Positions 43,789 to 50,344 of a stretch of DNA of 64,000 nucleotides are shown piece by piece. Both the position numbers and the translations under genes were made by a program. The notes beneath the pieces are model-generated. The model made no database searches and was not told the DNA's origin. It was given only the letters and a program-made list of their open reading frames with translations. Source of the DNA: Gaiellasilicea sp033857955 (GTDB lineage: Bacteria > Actinomycetota > Thermoleophilia > Gaiellales > Gaiellaceae); NCBI GenBank assembly GCA_033857955.1, contig JAWVCW010000024.1, positions 81,983 through 145,982 on the forward strand, read 5' to 3'. The stretch's first letter is position 1; every line of letters starts with the position of its first letter.

Positions 43789-44150
43789 GGGGGCGACCTG
43801 GTTTCGACGTGGTCGATACGCCGGTAGAGCTGCAAGCCGAGGTCCCCGGTCGGCCTCGTAAATCCACCGGGAAACGAACAAATGCGAAGAATGATCTCGC
43901 ACTCGCTGCCTAGGTAACACTAGAGCTAGCGACGCCGCTCCTGGCTCGGCCCGAGGCCAGGGGAGCGGCGCCAACATCGGGCTCGGCGCCAAGGGAGAGC
44001 CAATTGCCCGCGACGCGACGCTTCAGGATGGCTAGCCCGTCGGTAGGTCGTCTGGGAACCGGCCGCCGGGTGAAATCAAAGCCCAGACTACGCTTGTAGA
44101 TGCTCTTCCCGGTGCGTCCGCGGACGCGGGTTCGATTCCCGCCGCCTCCA
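43789..44150 (+). ncRNA. ssrA: tmRNA (SsrA)
   Basis: One-piece transfer-messenger RNA, about 362 nt. The 5' end GGGGGCG pairs with 3' CGCCTCC (44143-44149) as a 7-bp acceptor stem with one G-U pair, followed by discriminator A (44150). The conserved GACCTGGTTTCGACG follows the 5' strand, and the 3' T-arm GCGGGTTCGATTCCCGC is intact. The tag frame runs to TAG at 43911-43913 and ends NDLALAA; with a Gly resume codon at 43869 the tag would be GKRTNAKNDLALAA. CCA is not encoded. It acts with SmpB to rescue stalled ribosomes. Its last 26 nt are repeated at 46343-46368, the far end of an inserted island. Confidence 0.95.
44125..44150. repeat. attL: 3' end of ssrA
   Basis: 26-nt direct repeat (CGCGGGTTCGATTCCCGCCG followed by CCTCCA) identical to 46343-46368; counting the following TTCTC with one mismatch it extends to 32 nt. 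Typical integrase target in the tmRNA T-arm/acceptor. Confidence 0.85.
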
Positions 44151-44227
44151 TTTCTCCCTGCTAGCGAGCTATTTCCCGATGGGAATAGTTCGCGCCGTAG
44201 GACGTCGATCGGAATGGTTGTCCGCGG

Positions 44228-44429
44228 TCACTCGCCCCAGACCTTCCGGAGCTTGTCTTCGAGGTCGGCGGGCGAGCCCTTGACGTAGATGTTCGCGGTC
44301 GCGCTGACATCGGCATGGCCGAGCAGCTGCTGCGTCGCGTAGATGTCGCCGGTAGCGAGATAACTCGGTTCCGGAGGTGTAGCGGGCGCCGTGCATCTTC
44401 TTCCCGTGCGTCGTCCCTTCGTCGACGAC
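44228..44429 (-). pseudogene. Tyrosine recombinase (integrase) remnant
   Basis: C-terminal fragment of a phage-type integrase in two frames. The upstream part (about 44429-44364) reads VVDEGTTHGKKMHGARYTSG and contains the HxxR box; a 1-nt shift follows, and the second part (about 44355-44228) reads YLATGDIYATQQLLGHADVS, then ATANIYVKG with the catalytic Tyr and a stop at 44228-44230. The N-terminal and core DNA-binding domains are missing. Its 3' end faces attL, the normal position for an integrase gene. Confidence 0.75.
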
Positions 44430-44475
44430 GCTGGTGCGGGTTCCTTCAGGAGGCTTGGTTTGCCGATGACGATAA

Positions 44476-44490
44476 GTGGACAAAGTCCAC
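44476..44490. promoter_or_regulatory. Perfect palindrome, operator candidate
   Basis: GTGGAC-AAA-GTCCAC, 15 bp, ending 4 bp before the -35 of the HTH gene promoter. Probably a binding site for the HTH protein or another element regulator. Confidence 0.5.
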
Positions 44491-44493
44491 ATA

Positions 44494-44523
44494 TTCGACA
44501 AAGACGACATCAAGAGCTATAGT
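44494..44523 (+). promoter_or_regulatory. Promoter of the island HTH gene
   Basis: TTCGAC (44494-44499), 18-bp spacer, TATAGT (44518-44523), then a GGAGG site (44525-44529) 3 nt before the ATG. Much closer to the sigma-70 consensus than host promoters in the window. Confidence 0.6.
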
Positions 44524-44532
44524 TGGAGGACG

Positions 44533-44796
44533 ATGGCGACCAGGGAGCTACTGAACGTTCGCGATACGGCCCGAGCGTTGGGCGTGCACGAGAACACGAT
44601 CCGCAACTGGGAGACCCGCGGCCTGCTGAGCGCGCTTCACCTTCCCGGCAGCGGCTTCCGGCGCTTCGCTGCGCAGGATGTCGAGCGTCTGCGCGCCGAG
44701 ATGTTCGAGCAGCTCGCGCCCGCGACCGAGGGACCAGTCGTGAACCCCGGCCGCAAGCGCAGCGGCCGGCTCGTCTTGGGCGACGCGACCGAGTAA
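44533..44796 (+). CDS. MerR/excisionase-like HTH protein
   Basis: 87-aa DNA-binding protein. N-terminal winged helix: NVRDTARALGVHENTIRNWE, then a GLLSALHLPGSGFRRFAAQD wing and a short helix ERLRAEMFEQL; the tail is Pro/Arg rich. This matches the HTH_17/MerR group used as excisionases or small regulators. ATG at 44533 with a strong ribosome site; an upstream in-frame start would pass through the promoter. In this island it could be the excisionase or regulator of the two genes downstream, with the 44476-44490 palindrome as its site. Confidence 0.85.
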   Translation: MATRELLNVRDTARALGVHENTIRNWETRGLLSALHLPGSGFRRFAAQDVERLRAEMFEQLAPATEGPVVNPGRKRSGRLVLGDATE

Positions 44797-44839
44797 GGCA
44801 GGAGAAGCCGACCGGGGCCGCCGATAGGCTGGCCCGCCG

Positions 44840-45424
44840 ATGTCGCCGAGACCCGAACGACCTTCCGACGCTGAGTACTACGAGCGCGATCGCGTCGAGC
44901 TCCTCAGTCAGGGTGACCTGTTCCGCGACGTGCCGCTCGCATATCCGTTGCCGGCCGACGAGCTCGTGGTCGACGACTCGGAGGGTGGAGGCAGCCGACG
45001 CTTCCTGAGCGGTCCGCTGGAGTTCGGCCCGGCGATGCTGACCACACCGAGCTGCTCCCTCAGTGCTCAGGGTGCGGCGGGCTACGGTCACCCGGTTCGA
45101 ACACTCGTGCCGGTGATGCCGCTCGCGGAGATCGTAGGCGGCGGAGTCGTCAAAGAAACGGCGCTCGCGGACCTTCGGCGCTTCGATCACCTGATCAACT
45201 ACATGTACCTGCCGCCGCTCGACGTCGACGAGCTCGAGTTCTCGATGCCGGAGAGTGTCACGCTCCTGTACATGCCCGTTACGCTCCACCACGCATTCCT
45301 CGAGGGCCAGCGTGTCTCGCAGCTCGCGTACCGCGGCGCGCAGCAGCTGCAGCGCAAGCTCGTCTGGTTCTACTCCGGTTGGCTTGAAGACGATCTCGAC
45401 GCGTTCGACCCGCCGATGGACTGA
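44840..45424 (+). CDS. Island gene A, function unknown
   Basis: 194-aa soluble protein I cannot assign. It opens with SDAEYYERDRVELLSQGDLF, then RDVPLAYPLP, has a TTPSCSLSAQG segment with its only visible Cys, a VRTLVPVMPLAEI strand, and ends with helices (EGQRVSQLAYRGAQQLQRK) and FYSGWLEDDLDAFD. No signal peptide, transmembrane segment or enzyme motif is clear. ATG 44840 has TAGGCT 9 nt upstream. It is the first cargo gene after the HTH gene, 43 nt away, so it may be controlled from the same region. Confidence 0.75.
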   Translation: MSPRPERPSDAEYYERDRVELLSQGDLFRDVPLAYPLPADELVVDDSEGGGSRRFLSGPLEFGPAMLTTPSCSLSAQGAAGYGHPVRTLVPVMPLAEIVGGGVVKETALADLRRFDHLINYMYLPPLDVDELEFSMPESVTLLYMPVTLHHAFLEGQRVSQLAYRGAQQLQRKLVWFYSGWLEDDLDAFDPPMD

Positions 45425-45510
45425 CCGCAGCACGCGTATTCGACCGGCACGCCGAGTGCGTCCGTCGAATGGAGCGAAACGGCAGCCCGCATAGACTCCG
45501 TTCCCGACCG

Positions 45511-46317
45511 ATGAACGCTGAACTTGCTGAGCTCATTGCGCTTGTCGCTCATGGCAACGCGTTCGTCCACGGACTTCGGCCACCGACGGAGCTGACGCAG
45601 TCGAACTCGACGTTCCAGTACGTCCAGTCGGTTCGTTTCGTCCGTCCTCTCTATCCACCGTCAGCCGAGCCGACAACGGTCGCGACGACCACAGCTGCGT
45701 GGTTTGAAGCGATAAAGAGTGCTGGAGGGGAACGAATGTGGCTCGTGATTCCGGCCGTGACGGATCACAACTTGGTTGGGTTCGCTAACGCCGGCCCGGG
45801 TGCGATCCTTGTCACTCTTCGCGGGAGCGCCGAGGTCTGGACGGGGAGCTGGGAGGTGATTTCCCCGCAGCCCAGCGACGACCGAATCTGGACCGTGAGC
45901 TACGAGTCGATGCCTGCTAGCTTGGGAGACGTCGCCGTGGGTTCCGGAAGCGTGGACGACGCTATGGATGAACTGCGCGCTGTTCTTGGCGATGCCGCGG
46001 ACTTCGCAGTTAGCGACCCCGGCCTTCGCAATTTCGCGAAGTGGCTTAGAGATGCAGTGGGGCTTCTCGATGATCCGCACCCGACGGCTCCGTACCACCC
46101 CGACATGCTTCCTGACGTCGGCTATTCGCTTGAATCGAGACGTCTCCTGGCGGCCTCCACGCGCGCATGGGTGTTCGGCGGCTTGGGCTCATGGAATGAT
46201 GTCTATCTCGAGGACGAAAGCATCGGAACGGAGTACGAGCGGATCAGCAGTCGCCTGTGGCAGGCAGTCCTCGGCGGCCTGGAAAGTGCCGTTAACGCGT
46301 TCGAGCCCGTGCCTTGA
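45511..46317 (+). CDS. Island gene B, function unknown
   Basis: 268-aa soluble protein, not recognised. N-terminal helix NAELAELIALVAHGNAFVHG, a strand-rich middle (ERMWLVIPAVTDHNLVGFAN, then ILVTLRGSAEVWTGSWEV) and a helical C-terminal half ending with SRLWQAVLGGLESAVNAFEP. ATG 45511 is chosen over an upstream in-frame ATG; TAGACT lies at 45492-45497. Codon use is less GC-biased than in neighbouring host genes, in keeping with acquisition. It is the last gene before attR. Pairing with gene A suggests a joint function, not identified. Confidence 0.75.
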   Translation: MNAELAELIALVAHGNAFVHGLRPPTELTQSNSTFQYVQSVRFVRPLYPPSAEPTTVATTTAAWFEAIKSAGGERMWLVIPAVTDHNLVGFANAGPGAILVTLRGSAEVWTGSWEVISPQPSDDRIWTVSYESMPASLGDVAVGSGSVDDAMDELRAVLGDAADFAVSDPGLRNFAKWLRDAVGLLDDPHPTAPYHPDMLPDVGYSLESRRLLAASTRAWVFGGLGSWNDVYLEDESIGTEYERISSRLWQAVLGGLESAVNAFEPVP

Positions 46318-46342
46318 CGCACCTGGGTTGAGCGGAACGTTG

Positions 46343-46368
46343 CGCGGGTTCGATTCCCGCCGCCTCCA
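46343..46368. repeat. attR: second copy of the ssrA 3' end
   Basis: Exact 26-nt copy of 44125-44150. It is not a tRNA or tmRNA by itself because no 5' acceptor strand or D/anticodon arm precedes it. Confidence 0.85.
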
Positions 46369-46399
46369 CTTCTCTCGAATCTGGCTAGCTCTCTAGGGG

Positions 46400-46452
46400 G
46401 TCGCAGCGAAGCAGGATCGCCGCTGTAACACTTGCGGCGATCCTGCAGCGAC
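46400..46452. terminator. Large hairpin beyond attR
   Basis: 13-bp perfect stem GCAGGATCGCCGC (46411-46423) / GCGGCGATCCTGC (46434-46446), 10-nt loop, with an outer GTCGC/GCGAC clamp (46400-46404, 46448-46452). No T-tract. It lies between the island's last gene and the 3' end of the minus-strand operon and may be the original ssrA terminator displaced by the insertion. Confidence 0.45.
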
Positions 46453-46503
46453 TGGAGACGACGTCGTACTCCAAGGAGTACTCCGCGTCCGTCTGGCCCT
46501 CGG

Positions 46504-47814
46504 TTACGGGCGGATGACGGTCCCGTCCGCCCGGCGCGTCTCGGGCCACGCGCCGTTGAAGACGTGCTCCGGGAACGGGTATTTTGCGGCAGCCTGCTCG
46601 TCGAGATCGACGCCGAACCCGGGCTTGCCGTTCGACCACATCGCACCGTCGCGAATCTCCGGGCAGCCGGGGAACACCTTCTGCGTCCGTTCGGAGAAGG
46701 ACGGCCCGATGTTCTCCTGGATGCCGAAGTTGGGAGCGTTCAGGTCGAGATGGAGGTTCGCTGCCAATCCGACGGGTGACGTGTCGGAGGGCCCGTGCCA
46801 CGCGGTTCGGACGCCGAAGAACTCACACAATGTCGCGAGCTTCCTTGCGGGCGTGAGCCCGCCGATGTCCGAGATGTGGACACGCATGAAGTCGATCAGG
46901 CGGTCGCGGACTACCGGGACGTACTCGTTCTGGTTGACGTACAGCTCGCCCATCGCGATCGGCGTGCTCGACTGCGCGCGCAGCAGGCGCAGGTAGTCGT
47001 TGTCCTCCGGCGCGACGGGGTCCTCGAGGAAGAACAGCTTGTAGGGCTCGAGGTCCTTTGCGAGCTGGACGGCCATGATCGGGGGCAGGAGCTCGTGGAC
47101 GTCGTGCAGCAGTTCGATCTCTTCGCCGAGCTGACCGCGGATGTGCTCGAACATGTTGAGGACGTGGCGGCAATACGGGCGCGGCTCCCATACGCTCCGC
47201 TCCAGATCGAGCGGGCGCCAGAGCTCCTCGGCATCGTTCGCGGCGCTAGTGGCCTTCCCGAATGCCCTGCCGGGCACCGGAACGTCCAAGCGGAAGTGGC
47301 GGAAGCCGCTCTCCAGGTAGCCGCGGATCTTGTCCTCGAGCGCCTGGAAGTCGCGGGCCGCCGCGTGCACGTACATCGGCGCGGCGCGCCGGCTCCTGCC
47401 ACCGAGCAGGTCGTAGACGGGCATACCGGCCCGCTTCCCCTTGATATCCCAGAGCGCCATGTCGACGCCGGACAACCCGTTGTTCAGCACCGGACCGCTG
47501 CGCCAGTAAGAGCTGACGAACGCCGCCTGCCAGATGTCCTCAATGTCGTCGGGGTTCCGTCCGAGCAGAAACGGCCGCAGGTACTCCTCGATCGCGGTGA
47601 CGACCGCGAGCGGCCGCTGTGTGAAGGTCGCGCAGCCGAGGCCGTAGAGCCCGTCGTCACTCGTCTCGATCTTGACGACGACGAGGCGAATACCGTCGGG
47701 CGCGGTGCAGATCGCCCTGACGTCCGTGATCTTGATCGGCTCCATACTGCTCGTCGGTTCCCACGCCGGCGTCATCGCCGGCTGGATCGTGGTGGCCTTG
47801 ACTGTCTGCGACAT
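46504..47814 (-). CDS. Mannonate dehydratase / RspA-type enolase superfamily enzyme
   Basis: 436-aa enolase-superfamily protein of the ManD/RspA group, which dehydrates acid sugars; D-mannonate to 2-keto-3-deoxygluconate is the best-known reaction. Visible family parts: PLAVVTAIEEYLRPFLLGRN, YWRSGPVLNNGLSGVDMALW, DIKGKRAGMPVYDLLGG, the metal-site region FFLEDPVAPEDN and MGELYVNQNEY, and RTAWHGPSDTSPVG. ATG 47814 with an AAGGAG site. Last gene of an operon with KDG kinase and KDPG aldolase, which would take its product. Galactarate- or galactarolactone-type activity remains possible because of the uronate-type neighbours. Confidence 0.9.
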   Translation of the reverse strand: MSQTVKATTIQPAMTPAWEPTSSMEPIKITDVRAICTAPDGIRLVVVKIETSDDGLYGLGCATFTQRPLAVVTAIEEYLRPFLLGRNPDDIEDIWQAAFVSSYWRSGPVLNNGLSGVDMALWDIKGKRAGMPVYDLLGGRSRRAAPMYVHAAARDFQALEDKIRGYLESGFRHFRLDVPVPGRAFGKATSAANDAEELWRPLDLERSVWEPRPYCRHVLNMFEHIRGQLGEEIELLHDVHELLPPIMAVQLAKDLEPYKLFFLEDPVAPEDNDYLRLLRAQSSTPIAMGELYVNQNEYVPVVRDRLIDFMRVHISDIGGLTPARKLATLCEFFGVRTAWHGPSDTSPVGLAANLHLDLNAPNFGIQENIGPSFSERTQKVFPGCPEIRDGAMWSNGKPGFGVDLDEQAAAKYPFPEHVFNGAWPETRRADGTVIRP

Positions 47815-47828
47815 GCACTTCTCCTTAG

Positions 47829-48755
47829 TCAGCCGCGCGTCCCGCGGCGGGGGGTGGTCGTAGCGCGCTCGTCGCGGCGCCAGGGGGTAGCGGCCCGTCC
47901 GGTGACGCCGGTCTCGAGCGCGAAGAGTGCGCCGGCGTGCGGCTCGGCGCGCAGAGCCTCCGGGGTGAGGCTGCCGCGCGCAGTCGTGATGTACAGCGTC
48001 GACATGCGGGAGCCGCCGAACGTGCAACTCGTGACATGTCGAGTCGGCACGCGAACGATGGTGTCCAAGCGGCCGTCCGGCGCGTACCGGAGCACGGCTC
48101 TCCCGCCCCAGAGCGCTACCCAGACGCAGCCGTCGTTGTCGACGCACAGCCCGTCAGGGACTACTCCGTCCGGCTGCTCGAGCTCAATCAGCGATCGAAC
48201 CGGCCCGGCGCCGCCGCTGTCAAGGTCGTACTCGTAGCCGGTGACGACCGGCTTGCCGGAATCGACGAACCACATCGTCCGCGTATCGGGGCTCCAGTCG
48301 AGCCCGTTCGAGACCGTCAGCCGCGAGAAGACAGGGGTCGCGACGGGGCCGTCGTCGAGCCGGTACAGCGTTCCGGCTGCCTCACTCCCATCCTTCGCGA
48401 GCGACCCGGCCCACGCACGGCCGGCGGGATCGCATTTTCCGTCGTTGAACTGCAACCCCGGCGCGTCGGCGAGCACGGGGAGGACCATTTCGCTCTCGCC
48501 GTCGTCGGCGAGCACGGTGAACCCGACTTCGTCCGCAAGCAGGAAGCCACCCCCGGCGGCCGGCAGCGCGGCGCCCACGGTGCGCCCGATCGAGTAAGTC
48601 CGCACCGGTGCCCCGTCGGCCGTGCACACGTGAACTGCGCCGGCGGTGATGTCGACGTAGGAGAGGGCCGCCCGCTCGGCGTCCCACGCCGGTCCTTCAC
48701 CGAGGTCGGCACGCACGTCCGCCAGCAGCTCGGCGTCGACGATGGCGGGAGTCAC
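47829..48755 (-). CDS. SMP-30/gluconolactonase family lactonase
   Basis: 308-aa six-bladed propeller lactonase (SMP-30/LRE family), expected to open an aldono- or aldarolactone. Metal ligand motifs are seen: ADLGEGPAWD (Glu), LTVSNGLDWSPD (Asn) and VPDGLCVDNDGCVW (Asp). GTG at 48755 overlaps the TGA of the upstream dehydrogenase gene (GTGA), preferred over an in-frame ATG at 48797. It would act on the lactone made by the neighbouring SDR enzyme. Confidence 0.88.
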   Translation of the reverse strand: MTPAIVDAELLADVRADLGEGPAWDAERAALSYVDITAGAVHVCTADGAPVRTYSIGRTVGAALPAAGGGFLLADEVGFTVLADDGESEMVLPVLADAPGLQFNDGKCDPAGRAWAGSLAKDGSEAAGTLYRLDDGPVATPVFSRLTVSNGLDWSPDTRTMWFVDSGKPVVTGYEYDLDSGGAGPVRSLIELEQPDGVVPDGLCVDNDGCVWVALWGGRAVLRYAPDGRLDTIVRVPTRHVTSCTFGGSRMSTLYITTARGSLTPEALRAEPHAGALFALETGVTGRAATPWRRDERATTTPRRGTRG

Positions 48756-49642
48756 GGCCGGCCGACCGCGTCGAATTGCAGCTCGTCTGTCGACCATAGG
48801 TGCTCGGCCTTCCAGTTCAGCAGCGACTGGGCCTTGCGCGAGTCGATCGCTGCGACCCGGCCCTCGAAGACGGTGCGTCTGGGAACGGTCGGGTAGTAGA
48901 CGTCGAGCAGTTGCGCCGTCGGGTAGGGCACCAGCGTTTCGGGTGCGGCGAGGCCGACGACGTGGAACCCGGGCTCGGGCTCAGTGAGGCCGGCGACCGC
49001 AGCTGCCGCCGCGTCGCGAGTCTCGAGATACGTCCAGAACTCGGTGGCGCCGAGGTCGGGATCGGCGGCGAACTGCGCAGCGCGCTCAGGCAGCTCCTCG
49101 TCCAGACGCCCGAGGAACGGGAAGCGGATCGCGACGACCGACAGACCGTGTCGCCACCACATCATCTGGGCGGTCAGCTCGTCGACGTGCTTGGACAACG
49201 GGTACGGATTTTCGATCTGCGTTGGAATCTGCTCGTCGATCGGCAGGTAGGCGGGCTGTCGCGGGCCGACGGTGAACGGCAGGCCGACGACGGAGTAGCT
49301 GCTGGCGATAACCGCGCGTTCGATCCCTGCCTCTGCGGCCTGGTGCAGCACTGTGAAGGTCGCGGCCGTGTTGCCGCAGAACACCTCCTCCGCGGTCCCG
49401 AGCGACGGCTCGCGAAGCGCCGCCAGGTGAATGACGGCGTCGACTCCGCTTAGCGCGTCGCGGACGACCTCGACGTCGCTCGCGCTGCCCAGGACGACCC
49501 GGTCGACGACGAGCTCGTCGCTCTGCCGTAGCTCGAGCGCCGTCACGCCGACGCCGCTGCTTTTGAGGAGCGTGACGACGTCCCGACCCAGCAGGCCGGC
49601 TGCGCCCGTGACGAGGACGTGCTCGAGCGGTCGGCGCCTCAT
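48752..49642 (-). CDS. NAD-dependent uronate dehydrogenase-like SDR
   Basis: 296-aa extended short-chain dehydrogenase. NAD motif VLVTGAAGLLGRDVV, catalytic Ser in IASSYSVVG and Tyr-Lys in NPYPLSKHVDEL. Context with a lactonase and KDG pathway suggests oxidation of a hexuronate to an aldarolactone or a similar sugar step; epimerase activity is an alternative. ATG 49642 is used; a TTG at 49654 would add four residues and overlap the upstream gene. Confidence 0.82.
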   Translation of the reverse strand: MRRRPLEHVLVTGAAGLLGRDVVTLLKSSGVGVTALELRQSDELVVDRVVLGSASDVEVVRDALSGVDAVIHLAALREPSLGTAEEVFCGNTAATFTVLHQAAEAGIERAVIASSYSVVGLPFTVGPRQPAYLPIDEQIPTQIENPYPLSKHVDELTAQMMWWRHGLSVVAIRFPFLGRLDEELPERAAQFAADPDLGATEFWTYLETRDAAAAAVAGLTEPEPGFHVVGLAAPETLVPYPTAQLLDVYYPTVPRRTVFEGRVAAIDSRKAQSLLNWKAEHLWSTDELQFDAVGRP

Positions 49643-49644
49643 CG

Positions 49645-50337
49645 CTACGAGCAAACCCGGAGGACGTCAGAGGGCTGCTCGAAGACCCACTCGGCGTCGT
49701 CTGCAGCGCCGCTGTCCGGAAAGCCCCACACGGCGGCACCTCGGCCCGCTCCGGCTGCTCGGGCCGCGTGCATGTCGACGTGGCTGTCACCGACGACGAG
49801 CAGCTCGCGCGGATCGACCTGCAACGCCTCTGCGAGCATCAGGACGGGCTCTGGGTCGGGCTTCAGCTTTGTCACGTCGTCGGCGGTGACGATGGCCGCG
49901 AACTTGTCGAGCAGGCCGAAATGCTCGAGAAGCGGTACCGCCCCGGTATCCATCGAGGTCACCACTCCGAGCGCGCACTGCCGCGCCGCGAGATCGCTCA
50001 CCACCTCGGCGACGCCCGGGTACAGCTGCGATGCAGTCAGGTAGATCGCCTGGTAATGCTCGGACAGGCTCTCGGTGAGGAAATCGGCGTCGGTAGCGTC
50101 GTACATGCGCACGATCTCGATCAGGTGCGGGCCGAGCGTCCGGACGATCTCGTCTCGAGGGATCGGCCGTCCGATCACCGGCGAGAGCACGGCATTCCAG
50201 CTTGCCTCCATCGCGGGCAGCGTGTCGACGAGGGTTCCGTCGAGGTCGAACGCGACCGCCTTGAAGGGCGGGCGAGGCCGCGCGTCCGCCCTGTTTGGAC
50301 GCGCGGCATGGTCGTGGCCGGGGTCGGCAACCGGCAT
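49645..50337 (-). CDS. HAD family sugar-phosphate phosphatase-like
   Basis: 230-aa haloacid dehalogenase superfamily hydrolase. Motif I AFDLDGTLVDTLPA, motif II VVTSMD, motif III KPDPEPVL and motif IV VVGDSHVDMHAA; cap type C1, like phosphoglycolate phosphatase. Start ATG 50337, 7 nt after the kinase stop; a Pro/Arg-rich leader upstream is not included. Its substrate is unknown, probably a sugar phosphate linked to this operon. Confidence 0.85.
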   Translation of the reverse strand: MPVADPGHDHAARPNRADARPRPPFKAVAFDLDGTLVDTLPAMEASWNAVLSPVIGRPIPRDEIVRTLGPHLIEIVRMYDATDADFLTESLSEHYQAIYLTASQLYPGVAEVVSDLAARQCALGVVTSMDTGAVPLLEHFGLLDKFAAIVTADDVTKLKPDPEPVLMLAEALQVDPRELLVVGDSHVDMHAARAAGAGRGAAVWGFPDSGAADDAEWVFEQPSDVLRVCS

Positions 50338-50344
50338 CAGCGGC

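Larger units (their letters stand above)
44151..46368. mobile_element. 2.2-kb integrated island at ssrA
   Basis: DNA between the intact ssrA 3' end and a second copy of it. It holds a broken tyrosine recombinase next to attL, a palindrome and promoter, an HTH gene and two genes of unknown function, with somewhat lower GC than the flanks by eye. No intact integrase remains, so the element is probably trapped or needs help to move. tmRNA function is preserved by the insertion, as is usual for this integration site. Confidence 0.8.

Noticed and set aside
44151..46368. Calling the island a known defence or toxin-antitoxin system.
   Set aside because: The two cargo proteins show no recognisable toxin, nuclease or antitoxin motif; position alone is not enough.
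46321..46380. A tRNA gene or second tmRNA at the repeated T-arm sequence.
   Set aside because: Only the T-arm and 3' acceptor strand are present; no 5' strand, D-arm or anticodon arm. It is an att site.
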